Below are positions 1 to 7,689 of a stretch of DNA of 13,959 nucleotides, piece by piece; position 1 is the stretch's first letter, and the number at the start of each line of letters is the position of its first letter. The translations under genes and the position numbers were made by a program. Origin of the DNA: Methanosarcinales archaeon (GTDB lineage: Archaea > Halobacteriota > Methanosarcinia > Methanosarcinales > Methanosarcinaceae); NCBI GenBank assembly GCA_012329085.1, contig JAAXQB010000282.1, forward strand, positions 1 to 13,959, given 5' to 3'. The notes under the pieces were generated by a model. That model searched no databases. It had not been told where the DNA came from and saw nothing but the letters and a program-made list of their open reading frames with translations.

Positions 1-957
1 GAAAAGTAATACGCTATCACCTGGTTCTATTTTTGTAGGTTCTGTATGATAGGATATAATTTTAAGATCTGGTATAGATTCTATGAGTATTTGTATCTCG
101 TTGCTAAATTCACGGATTTGTCCATTAGAAGCCTTATATGAAATAGTAATTGGGATGCTATGCTTGCCTGGTAAAGTACCTTCAGGAATGTCAATATGGA
201 ATATTACCCCCCTTACATCTCCATGATTTAATCTGCCAATATGCACATGATCTGTGCCTGACCATGATGGTTTAAATCCTGCATAAAACACATTTAATAT
301 TACCTCAATATTCTCTGCATGTCCTTCACCTTGATTTTCTATAAATACTCTAACTTTAACATTTTCATCATCTGGTCGTATATTTAAAGGATTTGTTATG
401 ACTTGTCCAATATTAAATAATGGCTCTCCTATTACATTAAAATGGATTCCAATATTTGCAATTCGTGGAATTTTAGTGGATATTGTTTTTGTTATAGGAA
501 TGGTTGTAACTACTCCACCTATTGTTTCTACTCTAGTACCTACAACTATTGATTTAGTAGTAAGCTCATCCCATGTAATTATAATTGGCAATAAATATAC
601 ACCCGTTGGAACAGTTTCATGTACAAAAATCGTCACCTCAATCTCTTTTTCTCTAAATGAATCAAGACTTCTTATATGAATAGAATTTGACCCTATAATT
701 GATAATTGTTCAGTGTCTTGAAATAAAATCATAATATTTGCTGCATCAAGCCCGCCATTATTTCTTAGGGTTATTGTTACAATTGTAGATTCTCCTGGTG
801 TAAATTCATCCACATAATCTACATCATCTATTATAATTGCAGAATGTGAAGATTCTACGGTTGGCATATATATGGAAAGTGTTATTGAAAATAAGATGAT
901 AGCAATTACTATGATTGAAAATATATTAGTTTTTTTCAAAATATTTTTATTAAACAT
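1..957 (-). CDS. Secreted COG1361-type surface protein, 5' part only (runs off left edge)
   Basis: An uninterrupted reading frame of 319 codons runs from an ATG at 957-955 to the window edge, so the C-terminus is missing. Residues 1-11 are basic (MFNKNILKKTN). Residues 12-31 form one hydrophobic segment, a signal peptide or signal anchor. The rest is rich in beta-strand patterns and looks like consecutive immunoglobulin-like CARDB/COG1361 modules: about 40-140 (with FTPGESTIVTITLRNNGG), about 165-300 (with VKVRVFIENQGEGHAENIEV), and a third starting near 305 (LKIISYHTEPTKIEPGD). The pattern 'PGE/PGD ... V ... NNG/NQG' repeats in each. Known family members are exported archaeal proteins with S-layer-like domains of mostly unknown role, so a cell-surface location is inferred. 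No Shine-Dalgarno sequence is evident; a TATA-like CTATAAAAAAA (complement of 1012-1022) lies upstream and touches the first hairpin repeat. The family call is good; any specific function is unknown. Confidence 0.75.
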   Translation of the reverse strand, partial: MFNKNILKKTNIFSIIVIAIILFSITLSIYMPTVESSHSAIIIDDVDYVDEFTPGESTIVTITLRNNGGLDAANIMILFQDTEQLSIIGSNSIHIRSLDSFREKEIEVTIFVHETVPTGVYLLPIIITWDELTTKSIVVGTRVETIGGVVTTIPITKTISTKIPRIANIGIHFNVIGEPLFNIGQVITNPLNIRPDDENVKVRVFIENQGEGHAENIEVILNVFYAGFKPSWSGTDHVHIGRLNHGDVRGVIFHIDIPEGTLPGKHSIPITISYKASNGQIREFSNEIQILIESIPDLKIISYHTEPTKIEPGDSVLLF

Positions 958-1011
958 AATTTGTAAATGCGTATTTTCTAAATAAGAAAATGAGTTTGAG
1001 AAAATTTTTGT

Positions 1012-1022
1012 TTTTTTATAGC
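1012..1022 (-). promoter_or_regulatory. Possible TATA box of the surface-protein gene
   Basis: The complement reads GCTATAAAAAAA, a plausible archaeal BRE/TATA core. It lies about 60 nt upstream of the ATG at 957, so a start roughly 25 nt downstream of the box would leave a short leader. Its BRE side falls inside the first arm of the hairpin repeat at 1021-1041. It was found by inspection only; other A/T runs nearby could also serve. Confidence 0.3.
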
Positions 1023-1093
1023 TCGTTCGGAACGAACGAGCGTTAGTATATAATTTATAGAATTATATACTGAGGGAAATTTCTAATTTCTCG
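1021..1093 (+). repeat. Intergenic triple-hairpin element, most complete copy
   Basis: Three hairpins follow one another. The first (1021-1041) has 8-bp arms GCTCGTTC/GAACGAGC and loop GGAAC. After GTT, the second (1045-1071) has a perfect 11-bp stem AGTATATAATT/AATTATATACT with loop TATAG. The third (1072-1093) pairs GAAATT with AATTTC inside a GAG...CTCG frame. The same three-part order recurs at 11993-12059 and, more decayed, at 8828-8900. A fragment of the 3' part (GTTAG, TATACT, GAGAA...TTTCTCG) is seen at 1401-1434. The structure is read directly from the sequence; the function is unknown. Confidence 0.8.
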
Positions 1094-1117
1094 ATTTTAT
1101 TTTCTACATTTGTATTT

Positions 1118-1317
1118 TTTTGATAGCACATTCAGAATGAATGTGCGTTAGAAAAAATCTTTGATTTTTGATAGCACATTCAGAATGAATGTGCGTAAAC
1201 ACTCATTCTTTTAGAATGAGTTAGAAAAAATCTTTGATTTTTGATAGCACATTCAGAATGAATGTGCGTAAACACTCATTCTTTTAGAATGAGTTAGAAA
1301 AAAATCTTTGATTTTTA
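1118..1317 (+). repeat. 73-bp tandem repeat array made of hairpin elements
   Basis: Two adjacent 73-bp units (1149-1221 and 1222-1294) appear identical by eye. They are preceded by a partial unit (1118-1148) and followed by another (1295-1317, with one extra A). Each unit holds three hairpins: an AT one (AAAAATC/GATTTTT, loop TTT), one with arms GCACATTC/GAATGTGC and loop AGAAT (1174-1194, 1247-1267; also 1126-1146 in the leading partial unit), and one with arms ACTCATTC/GAATGAGT and loop TTTTA (1201-1221, 1274-1294). The GCACATTC hairpin is followed by GTTAG in the partial unit and by GTAAAC in the full units. The units are contiguous, with no unique spacers. Confidence 0.9.
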
Positions 1318-1867
1318 ATTTTTTCATTATTGAACCACCATTTTAATTATTGAAAATTAACTATTAATTAATATGATTTTAAGAGAATAAATTATTTTTT
1401 GTTAGTTATACTCAGAGAATTTTTAAATTTCTCGTTTTATTAAATAATACTTTAAAATTGTATTTTTTGATTTTTTTACTAAATATGAAATACCTAATAG
1501 TTATTGAAATATTTAATATTATAATTATACAAATCTATTATTATTTCAATTAATTTTTTTTGTAAATTCTTGCAAATTTTCAATAGATTATTTGGCACTC
1601 ATTCTTAAAATTTTTTTCATTTTTTATTAATATTAAATATTATTTATGATAATATATAAAGTTAATCTATTATATAAAAAGTTAAAAAAAATATGGTATA
1701 ATTGATATGACATGACATAATATGAGTTAATAATCAATAGTAGATATTAAATTTAATATTTCGCATCCCTGACAAAAACAATAAACTGAATTTATAAATT
1801 TTGTAGATTTTTTTTTGTATTTTGTATTTTGTATTTTTAATTATATATAACTTATAAAGTTATATAC
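1318..1867. other. AT-rich gene-free interval
   Basis: About 550 bp of very AT-rich sequence with no coding frame I can support on either strand. It holds a decayed fragment of the hairpin element at 1401-1434 and a palindrome at 1844-1866 (10-bp arms TATATAACTT/AAGTTATATA, loop ATA). Half of an ACTCATTC hairpin appears near 1597-1604. No tRNA, rRNA or promoter is recognisable. Confidence 0.5.
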
Positions 1868-1871
1868 TTAC

Positions 1872-1938
1872 CACTCATTTATTCTGATACGCGTTAGAGA
1901 AAATTTTAATAGCTCATGATTGAACGAATGAGCGTTAT
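1872..1938 (+). repeat. Degenerate copy of the intergenic hairpin element
   Basis: The 1912-1933 hairpin has arms GCTCAT/ATGAGC around an enlarged loop containing TTGAAC, and it is followed by GTTAT. A more decayed hairpin with GCGTTAG lies at 1872-1896. Between them is GAGAAAATTTTAATAGCTCA, also present at 6740-6759 beside another copy. The element ends about 14 bp from the stop codon of the MFS-like gene. Confidence 0.65.
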
Positions 1939-1951
1939 CTCGTCCTTTTTT

Positions 1952-2548
1952 TTACTCTTGTATATTCACAATATCTTTAATCTTAAATAATAATGCAATT
2001 GCCACCAAATAAATAAGTGCTACAACAATTGCAATTAAAAGGAAATCGATATGAACACCTAATAATCCTGCACCAATCATGGCAAAACCAAATATGATAC
2101 CACTTGCACCCCAATAAGTGCCCATCATTCTTCCCCTATATGCAATGTGAGTAATATCTCCAAGATAAATTGCTTCAACTGTATCCCACATTCCACTTGT
2201 AAGACCACTAATTATCAACAAAATTATTATCCCAGAAACAATAATCACTAGATTTATTTCAATTATTACAATCAATGGAAATGCTAAAAAAACGAATACA
2301 CTTACTATCAAACTAATAAGTAAAAATGGCTTTCTACCATATTTATCAGATAATTTTCCAGCAAAATAAGCACCAAAAGAATCTGCAATCATTGAAATAC
2401 CAAGTCCTGATCCCATAAGAGCCATTCCACCCATATCAAATAAAAATGCAATTAAAAATGGATGAAATAAGCCATCAGCAAATGCTGTTAATACACATAC
2501 TATAAACATTTTTTTATAATTAGAATAACCTTCTATTTTTTTATACAT
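1952..2548 (-). CDS. Half-size (six-helix) MFS-like membrane protein
   Basis: This 198-residue membrane protein has about six hydrophobic segments (roughly 14-36, 42-63, 74-96, 99-120, 143-164, 168-190). The loop after the second carries GKLSDKYGRKP (about 64-74), the motif A signature between helices 2 and 3 of the major facilitator superfamily. Full MFS transporters have about 400 residues and 12 helices, so only the N-terminal half is present. The adjacent sequence past the stop is a hairpin repeat and AT-rich DNA, with no sign of the second half. It may be a truncated transporter or a short protein acting as a dimer. The ATG at 2548 is preceded by AAGGT (complement of 2559-2563) at about 10 nt and by a TATA-like box near 2600. 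The substrate cannot be inferred. Confidence 0.7.
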   Translation of the reverse strand: MYKKIEGYSNYKKMFIVCVLTAFADGLFHPFLIAFLFDMGGMALMGSGLGISMIADSFGAYFAGKLSDKYGRKPFLLISLIVSVFVFLAFPLIVIIEINLVIIVSGIIILLIISGLTSGMWDTVEAIYLGDITHIAYRGRMMGTYWGASGIIFGFAMIGAGLLGVHIDFLLIAIVVALIYLVAIALLFKIKDIVNIQE

Positions 2549-2596
2549 GATGATAATTACCTTTTATTTCTATTTGTATTAACATCTTTTTTATGT

Positions 2597-2606
2597 CATA
2601 TATAGC
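2597..2606 (-). promoter_or_regulatory. Possible TATA box of the MFS-like gene
   Basis: The complement reads GCTATATATG about 50 nt upstream of the ATG at 2548. A start near 2576 would give a leader of about 28 nt that contains the AAGGT ribosome-binding site. The assignment is by spacing and sequence only. Confidence 0.4.
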
Positions 2607-2740
2607 AATAACATACTCATAAAATTTTAAAACATATTACAATATACATTCCATCAAATGTTATGCTATTTTACATAACTTACCAACAATTTAAAAAATT
2701 AAGTAGAAATTTACCAAAACAATTTAATATCACGCTTTAC

Positions 2741-2779
2741 ATTAATATATCATAAAAAAGCACAAGTAATATTACGGAG
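2741..2779 (+). promoter_or_regulatory. Promoter and ribosome-binding site of ileS-mptE
   Basis: ATTAATATATCATA at 2741-2754 is a plausible TATA box. A start about 25 nt downstream (near 2772) would place GGAG (2776-2779) very near the 5' end of the transcript, 12 nt before the ATG at 2792. The region 2549-2740 between the two divergent genes shows nothing else I can name. Confidence 0.45.
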
Positions 2780-2791
2780 ATTCCATAAAAA

Positions 2792-5700
2792 ATGATAAAA
2801 GAAATATCCAATCAATATAATGCAAATGAGCTTGAAAAAAACATTCATGCATTATGGGATGAAATTAAAGCATACGAAAAAGCACGAAATAAAAAAGATG
2901 GACCAAACTTCTTATTTGTGGATGGTCCGCCATATACTACAGGAAATATACACCTTGGCACAGCATGGAATAAAATATTAAAAGATTGTGTATTGCGACA
3001 CCGCTCTATGAATGGCTTTCATGTTATAGAGCGCGCAGGTTGGGATATGCATGGATTGCCAATTGAAGTTAAAGTCGAAGAATTGCTTGGATTTAAATCA
3101 AAAAAAGATATTGAAGAATATGGTGTTGGAAATTTTATAGAAAAATGCAAAGAGTTTGCATTAGATAAAAAAGACAGCATGACTGAGCAATTTAAGATGC
3201 TTGGAGTGTGGCTTAATTGGAAAGAGCCATATATGACCCTAAAAAATGAATATATTGAAGCTGCATGGTGGGCTATTAAAAAAGCAGATGAAAAAAATCT
3301 TGTTGAAATTGGAAAGCGGGTTGTCAATTGGTGTCCTAGATGTGAAACTGCAATTGCAGATTCTGAAGTTGAATATAAGAATAAGAGAGACCCATCTATT
3401 TATATAAAATTTGAATTGAAAGATTTTAAGAATACATATCTTGTAATCTGGACTACGACACCTTGGACAATTCCTGCAAACATGGCAGTAGCTATAAATC
3501 CTAAATTCGAATATTCAAAAGTTAAAGTGATTAAAAAAGATGGGGAGCTATGCGAATATTTAATAATTGCATCAGATCTTGTTGAAGCTGTTGTTAAAAA
3601 AGGAGGCTATGAATCCTATGAAATTATTGAAATCATAAAAGGTGCGGATTTAAAGGGTGCATATACTCACCCACTTGTAGATTTAGTGCCAAAACAGAGT
3701 GAATTTGAACATAATATTTATCCTGCAAATTTTGTCACTTCTGAAAATACAGGTTGTGTGCATATAGCAACAGGGCACGGCATGGATGATTTTGAAATTG
3801 GTATTAAAAATAACATTCCGATATTTTGTCCAGTTGGATCAAATGGCAGCTATACGGATATGGCTGGAAAATATGCAGGAATGGATATAAGAGATGCAAA
3901 TAATGAAATAATGTCTGATTTAGAATCAAATGGTCTTTTACTGTTTAAAAGTTCAATATCTCACAGGTATGGACATTGCTGGCGATGTAAAACTCCGATA
4001 ATATATCTTGCAACAGAACAGCTATTTGTTAAAATACCAGAGATTAAAGAAGATATGCTTTGCGAAATTGAAAAGGTAAAATGGCATCCAGATTGGGCAG
4101 GTTCTGCACGATTTAAATCGTGGGTAGAGGATGCAAGAGATTGGTGTGTTTCAAGGCAAAGGTATTGGGGAATTCCAATTCCAATATGGAGATGTGATTC
4201 TTGCAATATTCAGCATGTAATTGGTACAAAAAAAGAACTTATAGAAAAAACAGGTGCAGACCCATCAATTGAATTACATAGACCTTACATAGATGAGCTT
4301 ACTATAAAATGCGAGTGTGGAAAAGATATGAGTCGCACAGAAGATGTGTTTGATGTGTGGTTTGATTCTGCGGTTGCATCATGGGCAACTCTTGATTTTC
4401 CGCATACTGATAAAGACTTTAATAAATATTGGCCAGCTGATTTCATCACAGAAGGGCATGATCAAACGCGCGGATGGTTTTATTCACAAATGGGAGCAAG
4501 TATGATTTCGCATGGCACGGCACCATATAAAACTGTTCTCATGCATGGATTTACTCTTGATAAAGATGGTAAAAAAATGTCAAAAAGTATTGGAAATGTC
4601 ATCACTCCAATCGAGGTTATAGATAAATATGGGGCAGATGCATTAAGGGCATATATTTTGTCTGCAAGTGCTCCATGGGAGGATGTGAAATTTATATGGG
4701 ACGAAGTTGCAACCATCCATAGAACACTGAATATTTTTTGGAATGTGTATCGATTTCCGATTCCATACATGGTGCTTGATAAATTTAATCCAATGGAAAT
4801 TTCGTTTGAATCTGTGCAACCTAATTTGCGTAAAGAAGATAAATATATTCTTTCATGTTTAAATTCATTGATTGAAAGCGTAGATCTATCGATTGATAAA
4901 TATTTGATACATAAGGCAATCCGTTCAATTAATGAATTTATCGTGGAAAAAGTATCGAGATGGTATATACCTCTTGTGCGACCGCGAACTTGGACTGAAT
5001 CGGATGACCCTGATAAACTTGCTGCATATAGAGTGTTGTATGAGGTAATGGTCACAACTTCAAAGCTTATGGCACCATTTATGCCACATATTGCAGAGGA
5101 GATATATCAAAATCTTGTAGTGAATGTCGAGAATAATGCACTTGAATCTGTGCATCTTTGCGATTGGCCTATTAAAAATGATGCTCTTATCGATAAAAAA
5201 CTTGAATTATCCATAGAAATTACGCGATCTATTGTAGAAGTTAATGCAAATCTTAGACAAAAAGTTGGAAGAAAACTTAGATGGCCTGTGTCAAAAATTG
5301 TGATAATTCCTAATAAAGATAATAGAAATGTGTATGAAGCTGTTGAAGGTATGCGAACAGTGCTTATGAGTCAAACAAATTCAAAGAATATTTTGCTTGT
5401 TGATGCGTGGGGTGAAGTTGGGAAAGAGATTGTTCCAAACATGGGATTGCTTGGACCTGCATTTAAAAAAGATGCAAAGGTTGTGGCTAATGCATTAAAA
5501 TCTAATGATTGCGAACTTGTATTTAATTCAATAAAGGATAATGGCAATTTTATGCTTAATATTGATGAAAGAATTGTTGAAATTACAAAAGAAATGGTAA
5601 GTTTTAGTGAGACAATTCCAGAGCTTGTTGTGAAAGGAGAATTTGAAGGTGGGCAAATATTTGTAGATGCAAGATTAACGCCAGAAATTGAGGCAGAAGG

Positions 5701-5962
5701 ATATTCACGGGAAGTTATTAGAAGAATACAGGATATGCGAAAAGAATTTGGTCTTGCAGTTGAAGACACTATTGAGGCATATGTTGAAATAAAAGATGAG
5801 CGAGTTGTTGAATTTGTGTCTTCTTTGAAGGAGTATATTGCAAAAGAAGTTCGTGCAGATTCTTTGGAATTTGAGAGTGATGTTGAAGTCAAGGGCAAAT
5901 TTTTGAAAGAATGGAGTGTTGAAGGGATTGTGATAAATATCGGTATTTCAAAAATAGTATGA
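2792..5962 (+). CDS. ileS: Isoleucyl-tRNA synthetase
   Basis: A class I aminoacyl-tRNA synthetase that charges tRNA-Ile with isoleucine using ATP in the cytoplasm. At 1056 residues it has the usual archaeal/eukaryotic-type length. The ATP-binding signature is present as [13 protein letters not shown] (HLGT at 54-57) and KMSKS at 595-599. The CP1 editing domain carries TTTPWT (221-226) and [14 protein letters not shown] (ATGHG at 326-330), whose acidic pair 332-333 includes the expected editing Asp; most relatives have Pro where Thr327 stands. Cys pairs CPRC, CWRC and CDSC/CECG suggest zinc sites. The anticodon-binding helical domain follows KMSKS, with a C-terminal extension to the end. GGAG 12 nt before the ATG supports this start. 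The stop overlaps the ATG of mptE by 4 nt, so the two are probably co-transcribed. The gene looks intact. Confidence 0.97.
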   Translation: MIKEISNQYNANELEKNIHALWDEIKAYEKARNKKDGPNFLFVDGPPYTTGNIHLGTAWNKILKDCVLRHRSMNGFHVIERAGWDMHGLPIEVKVEELLGFKSKKDIEEYGVGNFIEKCKEFALDKKDSMTEQFKMLGVWLNWKEPYMTLKNEYIEAAWWAIKKADEKNLVEIGKRVVNWCPRCETAIADSEVEYKNKRDPSIYIKFELKDFKNTYLVIWTTTPWTIPANMAVAINPKFEYSKVKVIKKDGELCEYLIIASDLVEAVVKKGGYESYEIIEIIKGADLKGAYTHPLVDLVPKQSEFEHNIYPANFVTSENTGCVHIATGHGMDDFEIGIKNNIPIFCPVGSNGSYTDMAGKYAGMDIRDANNEIMSDLESNGLLLFKSSISHRYGHCWRCKTPIIYLATEQLFVKIPEIKEDMLCEIEKVKWHPDWAGSARFKSWVEDARDWCVSRQRYWGIPIPIWRCDSCNIQHVIGTKKELIEKTGADPSIELHRPYIDELTIKCECGKDMSRTEDVFDVWFDSAVASWATLDFPHTDKDFNKYWPADFITEGHDQTRGWFYSQMGASMISHGTAPYKTVLMHGFTLDKDGKKMSKSIGNVITPIEVIDKYGADALRAYILSASAPWEDVKFIWDEVATIHRTLNIFWNVYRFPIPYMVLDKFNPMEISFESVQPNLRKEDKYILSCLNSLIESVDLSIDKYLIHKAIRSINEFIVEKVSRWYIPLVRPRTWTESDDPDKLAAYRVLYEVMVTTSKLMAPFMPHIAEEIYQNLVVNVENNALESVHLCDWPIKNDALIDKKLELSIEITRSIVEVNANLRQKVGRKLRWPVSKIVIIPNKDNRNVYEAVEGMRTVLMSQTNSKNILLVDAWGEVGKEIVPNMGLLGPAFKKDAKVVANALKSNDCELVFNSIKDNGNFMLNIDERIVEITKEMVSFSETIPELVVKGEFEGGQIFVDARLTPEIEAEGYSREVIRRIQDMRKEFGLAVEDTIEAYVEIKDERVVEFVSSLKEYIAKEVRADSLEFESDVEVKGKFLKEWSVEGIVINIGISKIV

Positions 5963-6594
5963 ATTTTGAATTGTGGAATCCAATCTATCAAAAAATTCTT
6001 GATGATTTTAAATTTGATAGAAAAGCAGATGATTATGCGGCAAAGATTTTATCAGATATGATAATTAAAAGAGATGATTTAATTGATAGAGCTGTGTTTT
6101 TAGATATTGTGAATGGAAAAGATGTAATTGTGTGCGGAAATGCACCTTCTTTAAAAGATGATATTGAAAGATTGGATTGTGCAAATTTTGTGATGATTGT
6201 TGCAGATGGTGCAACGACTGTTGTATTGGATTCTGGAATTGTTCCTGATATTATTGTGACAGATCTTGATGGGGATGTTAAGCGGGAAGTTTTAGCGAAT
6301 AAGAGTGGTTCGGTGGTTGTTATCCATGCACATGGAAATAATATTGATGCATTAGAGAAGTGGGTTCCGTTATTTAATGGAATATTATGCACAACTCAAT
6401 CTAAACCATTTGGATCTTTGCATAATTTTGGAGGATTTACGGATGGGGATCGTGCTGTATATATTGCATATGAGTTTAATGCAAAGAACATTAAGCTTGC
6501 TGGGTTTAATTTTGAAGATTTGGATGTGACTGATATGAAAAAAAAGAAATTGAAATGGGCAAAATATTTGATTGGTAGATTAGATTTGAAATGA
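5959..6594 (+). CDS. mptE: 6-hydroxymethyl-7,8-dihydropterin diphosphokinase, MptE type (DUF115)
   Basis: MptE transfers diphosphate from ATP to 6-hydroxymethyl-7,8-dihydropterin, an early step of tetrahydromethanopterin synthesis in archaea; it is unrelated in fold to bacterial FolK. The 211-residue protein shows the DUF115 signatures in order: [10 protein letters not shown] (56-65), VADGAT (81-86), [11 protein letters not shown] (96-106), HAHGNN (123-128) and GFTDGDRA (159-166). The C-terminus is basic ([10 protein letters not shown]). The start ATG overlaps the ileS stop (ATGA), indicating translational coupling. T-rich stretches follow within 70 nt, suggesting the transcript ends there. 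The gene looks complete. Confidence 0.9.
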   Translation: MNFELWNPIYQKILDDFKFDRKADDYAAKILSDMIIKRDDLIDRAVFLDIVNGKDVIVCGNAPSLKDDIERLDCANFVMIVADGATTVVLDSGIVPDIIVTDLDGDVKREVLANKSGSVVVIHAHGNNIDALEKWVPLFNGILCTTQSKPFGSLHNFGGFTDGDRAVYIAYEFNAKNIKLAGFNFEDLDVTDMKKKKLKWAKYLIGRLDLK

Positions 6595-6601
6595 TGGTAA
6601 C

Positions 6602-6660
6602 TTTTTTATTTTTTGAGCGGAAAAAATTTATTTATATCATTTTTGTCGATTGTTTTTTTT
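6602..6660 (+). terminator. T-rich transcription end after mptE
   Basis: TTTTTTATTTTTT (6602-6614) and a run of eight Ts (6653-6660) lie within 70 nt of the mptE stop on the coding strand. Archaeal RNA polymerase terminates at such oligo-T tracts without a strict need for a hairpin. This is an inference from composition in a very AT-rich background. Confidence 0.35.
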
Positions 6661-6682
6661 ATCTGAAATAAAATATACAAAC

Positions 6683-6779
6683 ACTCAAACTTTTCAAAAT
6701 GAGTTTTAGAAAATCTTTGATTTTAGTATTATGCAATAAGAGAAAATTTTAATAGCTCATTTAAAACGAATGATCGTTA
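6683..6779 (+). repeat. Decayed copy of the intergenic hairpin element
   Basis: At 6683-6704 ACTCAAAC pairs imperfectly with a 3' arm ending in ATGAGT around a TTTTC loop, followed by TTTTAGAAAATCTTTGATTTT as in the 73-bp units. At 6755-6775 arms GCTCATTT/GAATGATC flank AAAAC, with one mismatch and one G-T pair, followed by GTTAT. GAGAAAATTTTAATAGCTCA precedes it, as at 1896-1915. This copy lies between the convergent mptE and hepT genes. Confidence 0.65.
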
Positions 6780-6825
6780 TTTCGCAATACGATTACCACA
6801 CGATAAATTATAAGTTATTAATGTT

Positions 6826-6965
6826 TCGGAGATGTGTGAAGTTTATCCACAAAGTGGGTAAATTTGGACATAGCCGAAGGCGAAGCCACATATCCGCCTA
6901 TTATAAGTGACTCCAATAGGAACAAGGTGCGAAGCACCGCAGAGTGCCCAAGCCAGCTAACATCA
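6826..6965. other. GC-richer structured segment of unknown nature
   Basis: About 140 bp clearly richer in G+C than the surrounding intergenic DNA, abutting the 3' end of hepT. It contains small perfect hairpins (GGTGC/GCACC with loop GAA near 6928-6940; GGC/GCC with loop GAA near 6890-6898). On the minus strand one frame stays open across it and ends in FVDKLHTSPKH before a stop, but I see no start or recognisable domain. It could be a structured RNA, a remnant of transferred DNA or a repeat end. I do not recognise it. Confidence 0.35.
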
Positions 6966-6974
6966 TCTCTGATT

Positions 6975-7317
6975 TTATTCCAAATCTTTTAACATTTTCT
7001 CAAACAATGGTTTAATGCCGGGTATTCTCTTTTTAACTGTATCCCAGACAACTTTCATATCTACCCCAAAATACCCATGGATTACTTTGTCCCTCATTCC
7101 CGCCATCCCCTTCCAGGGAACTTCGGGATATTTTTCCCTTACATCTTCAGGTATGTTCTTAACCGCCTCGCCGATTATCTCAATTGCCCTTACAACAGCA
7201 AAAACAGTCTTAGAATCTTTAAGTGAATTCATCATAAGATATACCCTCGACAAACTGTGATGCTTTATTCATCGCATTAATGATATCCTCAACGAAATCT
7301 CCTATTTCCCTTTTCAT
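6975..7317 (-). pseudogene. hepT: HepT-type HEPN ribonuclease toxin, frameshifted
   Basis: HepT is the HEPN-domain RNase toxin of type VII HEPN/MNT toxin-antitoxin systems. An ATG at 7317-7315 overlaps the stop of mntA (ATGA) and encodes 31 residues of a normal HepT N-terminus (MKREIGDFVEDIINAM..., ending ISYDEF), then a Thr and TAA at 7221-7219. One base further the family sequence resumes as [20 protein letters not shown] and runs to a stop at 6975. Removing one base near 7224 gives a continuous 113-residue protein of standard length. The catalytic RX4HXY motif is intact as RDKVIHGY (R75, H80, Y82 after repair). A shorter product starting at an internal ATG (7253) would have 92 residues but lack helix 1. 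The gene is either a recent pseudogene, an assembly error or a rescued frameshift. Confidence 0.8.
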
Positions 7318-7622
7318 AAATATACAACCTCCTTTAAAATCCGTTTTCCTATCCTCGGCTTGAGAGCTGATTTTATCACTAGATCAACTTTTGTTCCTAA
7401 TAAATCTGACAAATATTCTTCAAGCTCAACAAATTTTATTAGATCCATCTCAGCTTTTGGATAAAATTCAATTAGAATATCAATATCACTGCTTTTTTTA
7501 TGTTCATCCCTTACATAAGAGCCAAATATCCCAATTTCCTTAACACCAAATTTTTTCTTAAGCTTTTTTTCATGACTTTCAAGAACAGCCTTTATTTCAT
7601 CAAGTGATTTATCTGATATCAT
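7314..7622 (-). CDS. mntA: MntA-type minimal nucleotidyltransferase antitoxin
   Basis: A 102-residue minimal nucleotidyltransferase. The active-site motif GSX10DXD is present as GSYVRDEHKKSSDID (G34, S35, D46, D48), with a third acidic residue at D80 (TKVDLV). In characterised pairs the MNT protein AMPylates a Tyr in the RX4HXY motif of HepT and so blocks the RNase; this partner is encoded immediately downstream with a 4-nt overlap. The ATG at 7622 is preceded by AAGGTG at 5 nt (complement of 7628-7633) and by a TATA-like ACTTATTTAAAGG. All catalytic residues are present, so the antitoxin seems functional although its toxin gene is frameshifted. The pair is more GC-rich than the flanking genes, consistent with horizontal transfer. 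Confidence 0.9.
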   Translation of the reverse strand: MISDKSLDEIKAVLESHEKKLKKKFGVKEIGIFGSYVRDEHKKSSDIDILIEFYPKAEMDLIKFVELEEYLSDLLGTKVDLVIKSALKPRIGKRILKEVVYL

Positions 7623-7627
7623 ATTTA

Positions 7628-7666
7628 CACCTTGTTTTGTGATTCTATTCCAACCTTTAAATAAGT
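7628..7666 (-). promoter_or_regulatory. Promoter and ribosome-binding site of mntA-hepT
   Basis: The complement of 7654-7666 reads ACTTATTTAAAGG, a BRE/TATA-like box. About 25 nt downstream the complement of 7628-7633 reads AAGGTG, a Shine-Dalgarno sequence 5 nt before the ATG at 7622. The short leader implied is typical of archaeal mRNAs. Confidence 0.45.
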
Positions 7667-7689
7667 TATCATATCGGGGCTTGGGAATT

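Noticed and set aside
398..679. Plus-strand coding frame inside the surface-protein gene
   Set aside because: It is antisense to a long minus-strand frame with a signal segment and repeated domain motifs. Its own translation shows no domain.
1021..1093. Ordinary intrinsic terminators or gene-specific riboswitches
   Set aside because: The GC hairpins are not followed by T runs, and their orientation does not follow the neighbouring genes.
1124..1146. REP/RAYT-type or IS605-type terminal hairpins
   Set aside because: The 5' GTAG tetranucleotide expected of REP elements is absent and no transposase gene is present in the window, so the label is not supported.
1118..1317. CRISPR array
   Set aside because: The repeats are directly contiguous with a 73-bp period and have no unique spacers. 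The repeat itself is made of hairpins that also occur singly elsewhere.
3019..5991. Several antisense frames across ileS and the start of mptE
   Set aside because: They lie opposite unmistakable ileS and mptE coding sequence, and their translations are low-complexity, Ser/Ile-rich shadows.
6826..6965. tRNA or rRNA fragment
   Set aside because: I find no cloverleaf, no GTTCGA-type arm and no CCA-like end. The small GAA-loop hairpins do not assemble into a known RNA.
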